Positions 1-8,360 of a DNA stretch of 44,276 nucleotides are shown here, in pieces. Numbering within the stretch: position 1 is the stretch's first letter; every line of letters begins with the position of its first letter. The position numbers were made by a program, and so were the translations under genes. The notes beneath the pieces were generated by a model. That model ran no database searches and had not been told where the DNA came from. It saw nothing but the letters and a program-made list of their open reading frames with translations. The stretch is from an uncultured Alphaproteobacteria bacterium (lineage in GTDB: Bacteria; Pseudomonadota; Alphaproteobacteria; Geminicoccales; Geminicoccaceae): contig CADEGR010000021.1 in the NCBI GenBank assembly GCA_902826935.1, forward strand, positions 1 to 44,276. Direction: 5' to 3'.

Positions 1-1022
1 GCGGGCGCCGCCGCGCCGACCAGCGCCAGGACCCGCTGCTCCTTAAGCGCTCGGGGCGCCAGCTGGCTGATCACTTGCATCGCCAGGCGCCGACCATCGA
101 CCGCGACCGGCGCGGCACTGGGCGCCGCGTCGAGCCGGGCGACCGAGAGCAGCTGCTCGACCACCCGGTTGATCCGGCCGACATCCTGCCTGAGGACCAG
201 CTTGTCTTGACCGGCCGCCAGGCCGTCGAGGCGCGCGGTCAAGACCGCCAGGGGCGTGCGCAGCTCGTGGGCGGCATCGGCGACGAAGCGGCGCTGCAGC
301 TCGAAGCCTGCCTCGAGGCGGTCGAGCGCATCGTTGACCGCCCGCACCAACGGCAGCACCTCGCTCGGCAGCTTGGCCTCCGGCAAGCGCAAGGCAGTCT
401 GGCGCGGGCCGATCTGGCTGGCGAGGTCCGACAGCGCCTGGACCGGCGCCAGGCTCCGCCGGATGGTCCAAAAGCTCACCGCCAGCGCCAGGAGCAGGAT
501 CAGGCCGATCCAGCCGATGCTGTTGCGCACCCACTCCTCGGCCAGGCTGTCCGCCAGCACATCCTGATGCAGATCGCCCTGGGCCACCGCGATCCGGACC
601 GCGCCCGCCGGCCGGACATAGCCGAAATAGGGGCCGTTTGGATTGGTCTCGATCTGGAAGAACTGCGGCTGGTCGCCCGCTGGCAGGTCGCCCGCCAGCA
701 GCGTCGGAGCGAAAGCGCTGGAGCTGGCCAGGACCTGGCCCGCGGCATCGTAGATCGCGAACAGGAAGGCCCGGCCGAACTGGTCATAGTGGCTTTGCAG
801 GCTGGCCGGCAGGTCGAGCCGCGGCGTGCCGTCCGGCGCGGTCGCCAGATGCCGCTCCAGATCCGCCGCTTGCGCCTGGAGCGAGCGGTCCTGCATCGAG
901 TCCAGGGTCTGCAGGGTCTGCCAGAGCACGCCGCCGAACACCATTGCGGTGCCGGCCAGGAACAGCGCCGCGAGGCGCCAGACCAGCTGCGCCTGCAGCG
1001 ATTGCCAGCGGCGGCGGATCAT
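1..1022 (-). CDS. Sensor histidine kinase, TctE/QseC-like (3' end cut by window edge)
   Basis: The visible 340 residues form the N-terminal part of a two-component sensor kinase. There is a membrane segment at about residues 12-35, a periplasmic domain at about 36-167 like the sensor kinase N-terminal domain of TctE/QseC proteins, a second membrane segment at about 168-186, a HAMP linker, and a dimerisation/phosphoacceptor box FVADAAHELRTPL with the phospho-accepting His near residue 252. The ATP-binding N, G1 and G2 boxes lie beyond position 1. The start ATG overlaps the TGA of the response regulator gene (ATGA), so the two are translationally coupled, and the regulator is its certain partner. 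The signal sensed cannot be read from the sequence; tricarboxylate or metal/quorum signals are known for relatives. No transporter gene is adjacent on the visible side. Confidence 0.92.
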   Translation of the reverse strand, partial: MIRRRWQSLQAQLVWRLAALFLAGTAMVFGGVLWQTLQTLDSMQDRSLQAQAADLERHLATAPDGTPRLDLPASLQSHYDQFGRAFLFAIYDAAGQVLASSSAFAPTLLAGDLPAGDQPQFFQIETNPNGPYFGYVRPAGAVRIAVAQGDLHQDVLADSLAEEWVRNSIGWIGLILLLALAVSFWTIRRSLAPVQALSDLASQIGPRQTALRLPEAKLPSEVLPLVRAVNDALDRLEAGFELQRRFVADAAHELRTPLAVLTARLDGLAAGQDKLVLRQDVGRINRVVEQLLSVARLDAAPSAAPVAVDGRRLAMQVISQLAPRALKEQRVLALVGAAAP

Positions 1023-1696
1023 GCGCTAGGCTCCGCGAGCAGGTAGCCGACGCCGCGCAGCGTGTGGATCTCGACCTGCGCCTGGGCATCGGCCAGCTTG
1101 CGGCGCAGCCGGTGAACATTGACCTCGATCGCGTTCGGGCCGACCTCGGCGCCGAACGCGTAGAGGCTGCCCTCCAGGGTGTCCTTGGTGATCACCTGGC
1201 CGTGCCGGCGCAGCAGGCTCTCCAGGAGCGCCGCCTCGCGCCGGCCGAGCTTGAGCAGCTGGCCGGCGACCTCGGCCTGGCCGTTGGTGGTGTCGTAGGC
1301 CAGGTTGCCGAGCTCGAGCCTGGTGCCAAGGGCATGACCCGGCCGGCGCAGCAGCGCCTTGATCCGCGCGATCAGCTCGTCGAGGTAGAACGGCTTGATC
1401 AGATAGTCGTCGGCACCGGCATTCAGCCCGGCCACGCGGTCGTCGGGCGCGTCGCGCGCGGTCAGGATCAGGATCGGCAGCGAGCTGCCGGCGGCGCGCA
1501 GGCGGCGCAGGCATCCGAGACCATCGCCATCCGGCAGGCCGAGATCCAGGACCATCGCGTCATAAGTCACGCCGGCCAGCGCCTCCTCGGCGTCCGTCAG
1601 CCGCGCGAAGTGGTCGACCGCGAAGCCGGCGCGGCCCAGGCCCTCAGCGACCAAAGCGGCCAGATCGGATTCGTCTTCAACCAATAGTAGGCGCAT
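1019..1696 (-). CDS. OmpR/PhoB-family response regulator (TctD/QseB-like)
   Basis: A 225-residue two-domain response regulator. The receiver domain starts MRLLLVEDES, with acidic pocket residues at 7-8, the phospho-acceptor Asp51 in MVLDLGLPDGDG, Thr79 and Lys101 (DDYLIKPF). The C-terminal winged helix ends with VHRLRRKLAD and TLRGVGYLL, the normal OmpR/PhoB signature for binding direct repeats. I placed the start at the ATG at 1696 because the receiver beta strand begins there; an upstream in-frame extension would add a 42-residue tail that does not fit the family. It is transcribed leftward with the kinase gene in a two-gene operon and diverges from the cmoA-like gene, with about 165 bases between them. 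It may control its own promoter and possibly the divergent genes (inference). Confidence 0.93.
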   Translation of the reverse strand: MRLLLVEDESDLAALVAEGLGRAGFAVDHFARLTDAEEALAGVTYDAMVLDLGLPDGDGLGCLRRLRAAGSSLPILILTARDAPDDRVAGLNAGADDYLIKPFYLDELIARIKALLRRPGHALGTRLELGNLAYDTTNGQAEVAGQLLKLGRREAALLESLLRRHGQVITKDTLEGSLYAFGAEVGPNAIEVNVHRLRRKLADAQAQVEIHTLRGVGYLLAEPSA

Positions 1697-1862
1697 GGTC
1701 CCCACCTCGTCGGGTTCCGCTAGCCGGGCAGCTTGGCGAGGGGGCCGGCCATGGTCAACCGCCGCAACGCCGCAGCCGCGATTGGTAAGGTTGCGGTAAG
1801 TCTGTGCGCCGATAGTCCCCAAGCCCAGATCATTTGCACATCATCAATGAAGGAAAACGGGG

Positions 1863-2630
1863 GTGAGCCAGCTCAGCGCACGGCAGCCGCAACGGCTGAG
1901 TCCGGTCAAGGCCGACCGCTTGTTCGCCGAGCCCCGGCCCCTCGTCACCGACTTCAAGTTCGACGACCAGACCGCCGACGTGTTCGACGACATGGTCCGC
2001 CGCTCGGTGCCGTACTACGACGAGATGCAGCGCATGGTCGGCGAGCTGGCCGCCGATTTCGCGACCGAGGGCAGCCGGCTCTACGACCTCGGCTGCTCGA
2101 CCGCGACCACGCTCGCCGGGCTGGACCCTCTGATCCGCCAGGACGTGACCTTCGTCGGCATCGACAATGCGCCGGCGATGCTGGCCAAGGCGCGCGCCAA
2201 GCTGGAGAGCGTCGGCATGACCCGGCCGTTCGAGCTGGTCTGCGCCGACTTCCATGACGGCCTCGCGATCACCGACGCCTCGGTGGTCATGCTGATCCTG
2301 ACCCTGCAGTTCGTGCGGCCGCTCTACCGCGAGAAGCTGATCCGGCAGATCCGGGCCGGCATGGCCAATAATGGCTGCCTGCTGCTGGTCGAGAAGCTGA
2401 TCAGCCCGAACAGCATGCTCAACCGGCTGTTCATCAAGCACTATTACGACTTCAAGCTGCGCAACGGCTATTCCAGCACCGAGATCACGCAAAAGCGCGA
2501 GGCGTTGGAAAACGTCCTCATTCCCTATCGTTACGAGGAGAACCGGGAGCTGCTGCTGAGCTGCGGCTTCCGCCATGTCGAGCCGTTCTTCCTCTGGTAC
2601 AACTTCTCCGGCATCGTGGCGATCGCCTGA
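1863..2630 (+). CDS. cmoA: CmoA-like carboxy-S-adenosylmethionine synthase
   Basis: A 255-residue class I SAM-dependent methyltransferase-fold protein that follows E. coli CmoA almost block for block: DFKFDDQTADVFDDMVRRSVP, motif I YDLGCSTATTL, FVGIDNAPAML, LTLQF, KHYYDFKLRNGYSSTEI and QKREALENVL. The Arg in the QKR block matches the residue recalled from CmoA structures as holding the carboxylate of carboxy-SAM. CmoA makes carboxy-SAM from SAM and prephenate, which CmoB uses to build cmo5U at tRNA position 34. The GTG start at 1863 has an AAGGA ribosome-binding site about 7 bases upstream. The stop overlaps the ATG of the next gene. No cmoB lies in the window; instead the partner is a membrane methyltransferase. 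The CmoA fold is secure; use of carboxy-SAM here is inference. Confidence 0.85.
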   Translation: MSQLSARQPQRLSPVKADRLFAEPRPLVTDFKFDDQTADVFDDMVRRSVPYYDEMQRMVGELAADFATEGSRLYDLGCSTATTLAGLDPLIRQDVTFVGIDNAPAMLAKARAKLESVGMTRPFELVCADFHDGLAITDASVVMLILTLQFVRPLYREKLIRQIRAGMANNGCLLLVEKLISPNSMLNRLFIKHYYDFKLRNGYSSTEITQKREALENVLIPYRYEENRELLLSCGFRHVEPFFLWYNFSGIVAIA

Positions 2631-3370
2631 TGGGCGCGCTCACGGCGCGGGCCGGCGCGTTCTTCTTCAAGCACCGCAATCTAGTGTTCCCGCTGGCGCT
2701 GATCGCCCTGTTCCTGCTGTTCCCGCCGCGCTATTTCGGCGGCACGCGCGCCGCCGATCTGTGGCTGGACGGGGTCGGCATCCTGCTGCTGGCGGCTGGC
2801 CAGGCCCTGCGCGGCGCCGTGATCGGCTTTGCCTATATCAAGCGCGGCGGCATGAACAAGCAGGTCTATGCCGACCGGCTGGTCACCAGCGGCATCTTCG
2901 GTCTCTGCCGCAATCCCCTCTATGTCGGCAATTTCCTGATCCTGTGCGGCCTCCTGGTGGTGCACAACAATCCTTATGCCTATGTCCTGGGCCTGGGCTT
3001 CTTCGCCTTCGTCTATGGCAGCATCGTGCAGGTCGAGGAGGCCTATCTGCGCAGCCATTTCGGCGCCGACTATGCCCAATATTGCAAGGACGTGCCGCGC
3101 TGGTGGCTGGATCTGCGCCGTTTTCCGGCCGCCACCGCCGGCATGGCCTTCGACTGGCGCAAGGTGGTCGCCAAGGACTACGGCACCGCCCTGACCTGGC
3201 TCTTGGCGCTGGCCGTGATGCTGCCCTACGAGCCTTGGGCCATGGCCGATCAGGCGGCGGTGCCGGGCCGGGTGGTCCTGGGCCTGGTCCTGATCCTGCT
3301 GGTGGCGCCGGCGGCGCTCGGCATCCGCTGGGCCAAGAAGTCCGGCCGGCTGGTCCCGCGCACCGCCTGA
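2630..3370 (+). CDS. Membrane methyltransferase, isoprenylcysteine carboxyl methyltransferase/PEMT-like
   Basis: A 246-residue multi-pass inner-membrane protein. Hydrophobic segments occur near residues 12-30, 42-60, 92-130 and after about 180. The core has the family hallmark sequence: RNPLYVGN followed by EEAYLRSHFGADYAQYC and VPRWW, as in bacterial relatives of isoprenylcysteine carboxyl methyltransferase and phospholipid methyltransferases that take SAM from the cytosolic side. The ATG at 2630 overlaps the TGA of the cmoA-like gene, so the two are co-translated. The C-terminal 60 residues form extra hydrophobic segments beyond the minimal catalytic domain. The substrate is unknown; isoprenylcysteine is not expected in bacteria, so a lipid, thiol or small hydrophobic acceptor is more likely (inference). 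Confidence 0.8.
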   Translation: MGALTARAGAFFFKHRNLVFPLALIALFLLFPPRYFGGTRAADLWLDGVGILLLAAGQALRGAVIGFAYIKRGGMNKQVYADRLVTSGIFGLCRNPLYVGNFLILCGLLVVHNNPYAYVLGLGFFAFVYGSIVQVEEAYLRSHFGADYAQYCKDVPRWWLDLRRFPAATAGMAFDWRKVVAKDYGTALTWLLALAVMLPYEPWAMADQAAVPGRVVLGLVLILLVAPAALGIRWAKKSGRLVPRTA

Positions 3371-3377
3371 GCGGCTG

Positions 3378-3932
3378 CTAGAAGCGCACCTCCGGCACTG
3401 CCCGCTCCGCCTCGATCTCGAGCCCGAACGGCGTGGCCGGCGCGAAGCCGAAGCGCGCCGCCAGCAAGTTGCCAGGGAAGCTTTCCAGCGCCGTGTTGTA
3501 GCGCTGCACGGCGTCGCTGTAGTGCTGGCGGGCGAACGCCACCTTGTTCTCGGTCGAGCCCAGCTCCTCCTGCAACGCCAGCATGTTCTGGCTGGCCTTC
3601 AGCTCCGGATAGGCCTCGGCCACGGCGAACAGCGAGCGGAGCGCGCCGGTCAGCTGGTTCTCCGAGCTAGCCCGCGCCGCCACGTCGCTACCCGCCGAGA
3701 TCGCCCGCTCGCGCGCTTGGACCACGGCGTCGATCGCGCTGCGCTCGTGGCTCAGATAGCCTTTGACGGCATTGACCAGGTTCGGGATCAGATCGTGCCG
3801 GCGCTTCAGCTGGACGTCGATCTGCGACCAGCCATTGCGGACCTGGTTCCGCCGCCCGACCAGGCCGTTGTAGAGCGACACGGCGTAGATCGCCGCGGCC
3901 GCCAGCAGTGCCAGAATCAGCCACAAGGCCAT
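3378..3932 (-). CDS. lemA: LemA family membrane-anchored protein
   Basis: A 184-residue LemA protein with one N-terminal membrane anchor (residues about 2-20), then the family core YNGLVGRRNQVRNGWSQIDV, LKRRHDLIPNLVNAVKGY, then a long helical bundle, LQEELGSTENKVAFARQHY and VQRYNT, ending near FGFAP. The start is the ATG at 3932, preceded by a GGGGAGA ribosome-binding site; the longer in-frame version from 3998 has no family similarity in its extra residues. It lies 20 bases downstream of the M48-like gene and is transcribed with it. LemA genes commonly sit next to HtpX/M48 membrane proteases; their function is poorly defined (envelope stress or membrane quality control). Confidence 0.92.
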   Translation of the reverse strand: MALWLILALLAAAAIYAVSLYNGLVGRRNQVRNGWSQIDVQLKRRHDLIPNLVNAVKGYLSHERSAIDAVVQARERAISAGSDVAARASSENQLTGALRSLFAVAEAYPELKASQNMLALQEELGSTENKVAFARQHYSDAVQRYNTALESFPGNLLAARFGFAPATPFGLEIEAERAVPEVRF

Positions 3933-3952
3933 GAGGGTCTCCCCGTAAGACT

Positions 3953-5416
3953 CTAACGCAGCAGGACGTGGAGCGGGCCGAGCAGGATCAGGACCCACAT
4001 CATGCCGACGATCAGCGCCAGGCCGGTGCCGGCGACGATCAGGAACAGCATCAGATAGATCAAGAGGCCGATCAGCGGCACCAAGAGCGCCGTCAGCAGG
4101 CCCGCCAGCAGCTTGCCGCGGGCCGGCAGCGCCGGCTCAGGCGCCTCATCTGGCCCGCGCGCGGCGCCCGTGGCCCCCATCGCGACCAGCCGGGCATGGC
4201 GCTTGGCCGCCGCCGGGTGGATCTTGAACATCAGCCCGATCGGCGCGCTGCCGCTGCCGCCGGCGGAGCGCGGCTCGGTGATGAACAAGAGGCTCGCCTC
4301 CTGGCCGCAGGCCAGCGCCTGGTCCGGCTGGGCCACCAGGTGCTGTAGCGCCTGGACCAGGCCGTCCGGATTGCGGGTCAGCTGGACCGCGGTGGCATCG
4401 GCCAGATAGCGGCGGTGGCGCAGCAGCAGCGCCAGTGCCGGCGACAGGAACAGCAGGCTGGCCAGGAACGCCACCAGATTGAACATCGCGAACGCCATCA
4501 TGAACGGCAGCAGCAGAACGGCCTTGATCTTGTTCTGGTCGGCCTGGTCCAGATCGTGCCCTTGCTCCTCGGCGAGCAGCGCCTCGATCAGCCGCGCGGC
4601 CGCTGCCGGCTCGGCCGCGGCCGCGCCCCGCCAGGCAAAGCGCCCCAACTCGGCGAGGAGCTGCCGGGCGCTCGGGCTGAGCGGCGCCTTCAGCAGCTGG
4701 CGGACCAGCCCCAAGGTCGCGAAGCTGGCGATCAGGCGCAGCGCCAGGCGCTGATCGCCATTACCGATCGCCGCAATCAGATGGGCGATGACGCCTTGGG
4801 TCTCGTCGCGATCGCATTGGTCCAGCAGGCCGCGGGTCACCAGGATGGTCGAGCGCTCCAGGCTCGGGCCGAGCGCCGCGGCATTGATCGCGGCGCTGTC
4901 CAGCAGCAGCACCGCAGGTGCCGGCAGCCCGGCCGCGATCGCCATCTCCTCGACCAGATTGACCAGCTGGCGCTCCTCCAGATCGCCCGGCCGCGCTGGC
5001 CGCGCCCCCAGCCGGCCGAGCACGCCCAGCGTGCCGGCCGAGAGGAACACCGCCCAGATCGCGCGCCACAGCAGGAGCATCGCCACGGCGCCGGGCGTGC
5101 AGACCACCAGCCCGAACAGCAGCCATTCCCGCAGCCAATGCTCACCCTCGCCGAAATGGCCGCCGGTGCCGAGCAGCAGGCCGAGCGGATCGGGCGCCGG
5201 CCCGACCAGGCTCAGCAGATCCGATGCGAGGGTCGCAAGGCCGAACAGCAGGGGAAACAGGATGCCGGCCAGCGGCAGGCCGACCAGCAGCAGCGCCAGG
5301 ATCACCAGCACGCCGTAGAGACCGGCAGCCCGCCGGTGCCGCGCCTGGGCATCCTCGAAGCTCTCGCGATCGAGCGGGCCGGGGATGGCGACATGGGCAA
5401 GCGCGGCGTCGGTCAT
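3953..5416 (-). CDS. M48/HtpX-like membrane protein with lost zinc-protease motif (pseudoprotease)
   Basis: A 487-residue multi-pass membrane protein that aligns along the M48/HtpX peptidase fold. There are membrane segments at about 33-68, 99-135, 300-333 and two at the C-terminus (about 435-486). The conserved core shows AAGLPAPAVLLLDSAAINA, ILVTRGLLDQCDRDE and GVIAHLIAAIGNGD. In active members the last block is a HExxH helix; here it is HLIAA (residues 212-216), so the catalytic Glu and the second zinc His are gone. The third ligand (Glu in the REYLAD block) is Arg at about 336 (RRYLADATAVQLTRNPDGL). The late HPxxxxRxxRLxxMG block is kept (HPAAAKRHARLVAMG). It is the first gene of a two-gene operon with lemA. 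A binding or scaffold role is inferred. Confidence 0.85.
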   Translation of the reverse strand: MTDAALAHVAIPGPLDRESFEDAQARHRRAAGLYGVLVILALLLVGLPLAGILFPLLFGLATLASDLLSLVGPAPDPLGLLLGTGGHFGEGEHWLREWLLFGLVVCTPGAVAMLLLWRAIWAVFLSAGTLGVLGRLGARPARPGDLEERQLVNLVEEMAIAAGLPAPAVLLLDSAAINAAALGPSLERSTILVTRGLLDQCDRDETQGVIAHLIAAIGNGDQRLALRLIASFATLGLVRQLLKAPLSPSARQLLAELGRFAWRGAAAAEPAAAARLIEALLAEEQGHDLDQADQNKIKAVLLLPFMMAFAMFNLVAFLASLLFLSPALALLLRHRRYLADATAVQLTRNPDGLVQALQHLVAQPDQALACGQEASLLFITEPRSAGGSGSAPIGLMFKIHPAAAKRHARLVAMGATGAARGPDEAPEPALPARGKLLAGLLTALLVPLIGLLIYLMLFLIVAGTGLALIVGMMWVLILLGPLHVLLR

Positions 5417-5617
5417 GCAGGCTTCCCGGCACAGGCGATCGGCTCAGGCATAGCGCAGCCGGCCCGGCTTGCCTTGCGGATTTACGCCTCGGCCAGGGGC
5501 AATTCGCGCAAGCTGCCGGCACCTCTGCCGCCCGCTTCGGGATAAGCGTCTGGCAAGGTCAGCGGAGGCGAGGCAAACTGGAGCCAAGCGCGAAAAGCAG
5601 GGGGGAGGGAGCACGCC

Positions 5618-6367
5618 ATGCTGCTGCAGGATCGGGTCTGCATCGTCACCGGCGGCGCCTCGTTGCGCGGCATCGGCAAAGGGATCGGCCGCAGCTTTGC
5701 GGCGGCCGGCGCCAGGGTCGTGATCCTCGATCTGGTCGAAGCGGCGGCCAGCGCCGCCGCCCGCGAGCTGGGCGGGGACCATCTGGGCTTCGCCTGCGAC
5801 GTCACCGACCGCGCCGCTTGCCAGGCGGCGGCCGCCCGGGTGCTGGAGCAGTTCGGCCGGATCGACGTCCTGGTCAACAATGCCGGCATCAGCCAGCCGC
5901 TCAAGCTGCTGCAGATCGAGCCTGGCGATTACGACGCGGTGCTGGACGTCTCGCTGCGCGGCACCTTGTACATGTCCCAGGCGGTGATCCCGGCGATGCA
6001 GGCGGCCGGCAGCGGCGCCATCATCTGCATGTCGAGCGTCTCGGCCCAGCGCGGCGGCGGCATCTTCGGCGGGCCCCATTACAGCGCCGCCAAGGCCGGC
6101 GTGCTGGGCCTCGCCAAGGCGATGGCGCGCGAGCTGGCGCCGGCCGGGATCCGGGTCAACAGCATCGCCCCCGGCATGGTCGATACCGACATCACCGCCG
6201 GCCACATCACCGAAGCGATGCGCGCCGAGATCATCCGCGGCATCCCGCTCGGCCGGCTCGGCCGGGTCGAGGATGTCGCCGGCGTCTGCCTGTTCCTCGC
6301 CTCGGAGCTGTCGGCCTACGTCACCGGCGCCGTGCTCGACGTCAATGGCGGCATGCTGATCCACTAG
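5618..6367 (+). CDS. SDR family oxidoreductase linked to split transketolase
   Basis: A 249-residue classical short-chain dehydrogenase/reductase. The N-terminal cofactor loop is TGGASLRGIGKGIG (slightly longer than the usual TGxxxGIG), followed by Asp in VVILDL at the end of beta strand 2, which favours NAD(H). NNAG, a Ser in MSSVSAQRG, the catalytic YSAAKAG and a C-terminal VTGAVLDVNGGM complete the fold. A strong GGGGGGAGGGAG ribosome-binding site precedes the ATG. It is 13 bases upstream of the transketolase N-subunit gene, so it should oxidise or reduce a sugar-like compound in the same pathway; the substrate cannot be named. Confidence 0.9.
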   Translation: MLLQDRVCIVTGGASLRGIGKGIGRSFAAAGARVVILDLVEAAASAAARELGGDHLGFACDVTDRAACQAAAARVLEQFGRIDVLVNNAGISQPLKLLQIEPGDYDAVLDVSLRGTLYMSQAVIPAMQAAGSGAIICMSSVSAQRGGGIFGGPHYSAAKAGVLGLAKAMARELAPAGIRVNSIAPGMVDTDITAGHITEAMRAEIIRGIPLGRLGRVEDVAGVCLFLASELSAYVTGAVLDVNGGMLIH

Positions 6368-6380
6368 CGGAGACCTTGCC

Positions 6381-7229
6381 ATGGCGCGCGCCCGCAAGAA
6401 CGTCACCGATGCGCTGCTCGCCGAGAAGGCGAAGATGATCCGGCGCGAGACGGTCAAGCTGACCGATCTCTGCGGCTCCGGCCATTACGGCTCGAGCTTC
6501 TCCATGGCCGAGCTGGTGGCCGCCCTCTATTACGAGTTCCTGCATGTCCGCCCGGCCGAGCCGCGCTGGCCGGAGCGCGACCGCTTCCTGCTCGGCAAGG
6601 GCCATGCCGCGATCGGGCTCTACCCCGTGCTCGCCGATCTCGGCTTCTTCAGCTCCGAGGAGCTCGACAGCTACACCCGGCTGGGCTCGCCCTTCGGCGA
6701 TCACCCCGACATGACCAAGGTCAAGGGCGCCGATTTCTCGTCCGGCTCGATCGGCCACAACCTTTCGGTCGCCCTCGGCATGGCGCTGGGCCTGCGCCTG
6801 CAAGGCTCGCCGGCCCGGGTGGTCTGCCTGATGGGCGATGGCGAGATGGCCGAGGGCCAGATCTGGGAAGCCGCCATGGCAGCCGGCAATTTCGGCCTCG
6901 CGAACCTGATCGGCATCGTCGACAACAATCGGGTCGGCTCGGATGGCGAGGTCGCCCGGATCATGGACAACGAGCCGCTGGCGGAGAAATGGCAGGCCTT
7001 CAAATGGCAGGTCCAGCGGATCGACGGCCATGACCTGCCGGCGGTCTGCGCCGCCTTGGATTGGGCCTTGAACGGTGCTGCCGCCGGCCCGCGCCTGATC
7101 ATCGCCGATACCATCGCCGGCAAGGGCGTGTCCTTCATGGAGGGCACCTGGCAGTGGCATCTGGGCTATCTGGGGCCGGCCGATCGCGACCGCGCCTTGG
7201 CCGAGATCGAGCGGGGGCTCGTGCCATGA
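6381..7229 (+). CDS. Transketolase, N-terminal (thiamine diphosphate-binding) subunit, locus 1
   Basis: A 282-residue protein equal to the N-terminal third of transketolase. It shows the substrate/cofactor His motifs GSGHYGSSFSMAELVAALY and LGKGHAAIGLYPVL, and the thiamine diphosphate/Mg motif LMGDGEMAEGQIWEAA followed by GIVDNNRVGSDGE. The later IDGHD and GKGVSFMEG blocks are also normal for split transketolases. Its stop overlaps the start of the C-terminal subunit, so the two chains should assemble as a heteromeric enzyme that moves C2 ketol units between sugar phosphates. Such split, pathway-specific transketolases are known in carbohydrate catabolic operons separate from the pentose phosphate pathway; the donor here is unknown. 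Confidence 0.92.
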   Translation: MARARKNVTDALLAEKAKMIRRETVKLTDLCGSGHYGSSFSMAELVAALYYEFLHVRPAEPRWPERDRFLLGKGHAAIGLYPVLADLGFFSSEELDSYTRLGSPFGDHPDMTKVKGADFSSGSIGHNLSVALGMALGLRLQGSPARVVCLMGDGEMAEGQIWEAAMAAGNFGLANLIGIVDNNRVGSDGEVARIMDNEPLAEKWQAFKWQVQRIDGHDLPAVCAALDWALNGAAAGPRLIIADTIAGKGVSFMEGTWQWHLGYLGPADRDRALAEIERGLVP

Positions 7230-8269
7230 GCGGCAAGGTCTACGACCAGCAGGCCGATCCGGCCTTGGACATGGCCGAGTCCACCGTCCAGGCGGGCTTC
7301 GATCCGAAATCCTGGGACATGGTGGGCTCGCTCAATCTGTCCCGCCAGCTGCCGACCGGCCAGGTCCTGCTCGATCTGGCCGCCGCCGGCCGCGCCGACA
7401 TCGTGGTCCTGACCGCCGATCTCGGCCGGCCGACCCAGGTGATCCAGTTCGGCCAGCGCTACCCGGAGCGCTATTTCAACTTCGGCATCGCCGAGCGCAA
7501 CATGATCGGGGCCGCCGCGGGCCTCGCCACCACCGGCCTCACGCCGGTGATTTCCAACTACAGCTTCTTCCTCGCCCTGATGGGCCTGGAGAACATCCGC
7601 AACGACATCTGCTATCCCAATCTCAAGGTTCGCATGGTCGGGACCCACAGCGGCATCGCCATGGGCTTCTACGGCACCTCGCACCATTGCAACGAGGACA
7701 TCGGCGCCCTGCGCACGCTCGCCAATCTGAGCCTGGTCGCGCCCTGCGACGCCAACGCGATCCGGGCCGCCATCCCGGCGCTGATCGACCATCCGGGGCC
7801 GGTCTATTTCCGCGTCGGCCGGGGCCGCGAGACCCCGGTCTACGAGGCGCCGCCCAGCTTCACCCTCGGCGGCTCCAACCGGCTGCGCGAGGGCCGGCAC
7901 GCCACAATCTTCGCGATCGGCAATCTGGTCAGCGCCGCCCTCGAGGCCCATGACCTGCTGGCCAAGGAGGGCATCGAGCTTTGCGTGGTCGATTGCTACT
8001 CGATCCGGCCGATCGACCAGGCCGCGATCCTGGCGGCGGCCAAGGAGCATGGCATCCTGTTCTCGGCCGAGGAGCATAATGTCACCGGCGGCTTCGGGGC
8101 CGCGGTCGCCGAGGTCCTGGCCGCGGCCGGGGCAGGGGCCAGGCTGGTCCGGATCGGCATGCCGGATGCCTATTCCGTGCTCGGCCCGCCCACCCACCTG
8201 TACCGCCATTACGGCCTGGACGGCGCCGGCGTCGCAGCGACAGTCGCCAAGGCGCTGCGCGCCGGCTGA
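7226..8269 (+). CDS. Transketolase, C-terminal (pyrimidine-binding) subunit, locus 1
   Basis: A 347-residue partner of the preceding subunit. It carries the pyrimidine-binding domain with the cofactor-activating Glu in FNFGIAERNMIGAAAGL, and the transketolase C-terminal domain (VVDCYSIRPID, FSAEEHNVTGGFG). The start is the ATG at 7226, which overlaps the TGA of the N-subunit gene. Compared with the second C-subunit in this window (316 residues) it has about 40 extra N-terminal residues that resemble nothing I recognise. No transporter or kinase is adjacent, so the donor ketose must come from elsewhere. Confidence 0.92.
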   Translation: MSGKVYDQQADPALDMAESTVQAGFDPKSWDMVGSLNLSRQLPTGQVLLDLAAAGRADIVVLTADLGRPTQVIQFGQRYPERYFNFGIAERNMIGAAAGLATTGLTPVISNYSFFLALMGLENIRNDICYPNLKVRMVGTHSGIAMGFYGTSHHCNEDIGALRTLANLSLVAPCDANAIRAAIPALIDHPGPVYFRVGRGRETPVYEAPPSFTLGGSNRLREGRHATIFAIGNLVSAALEAHDLLAKEGIELCVVDCYSIRPIDQAAILAAAKEHGILFSAEEHNVTGGFGAAVAEVLAAAGAGARLVRIGMPDAYSVLGPPTHLYRHYGLDGAGVAATVAKALRAG

Positions 8270-8360
8270 TCGGTCCGCGGCCACCGCTCCGAGCGCGCGC
8301 ATCGACCGCCGGCCCGGCCCTGGCTATGGTGCGGCTTCGGGTCTTGCCGGAGACGGGGTC

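Noticed and set aside
75-1046. Long plus-strand frame antisense to the histidine kinase
   Set aside because: Its translation is Arg/Gln/Ala-rich without any family pattern, while the minus strand reads a clear sensor kinase; it is a GC-rich shadow.
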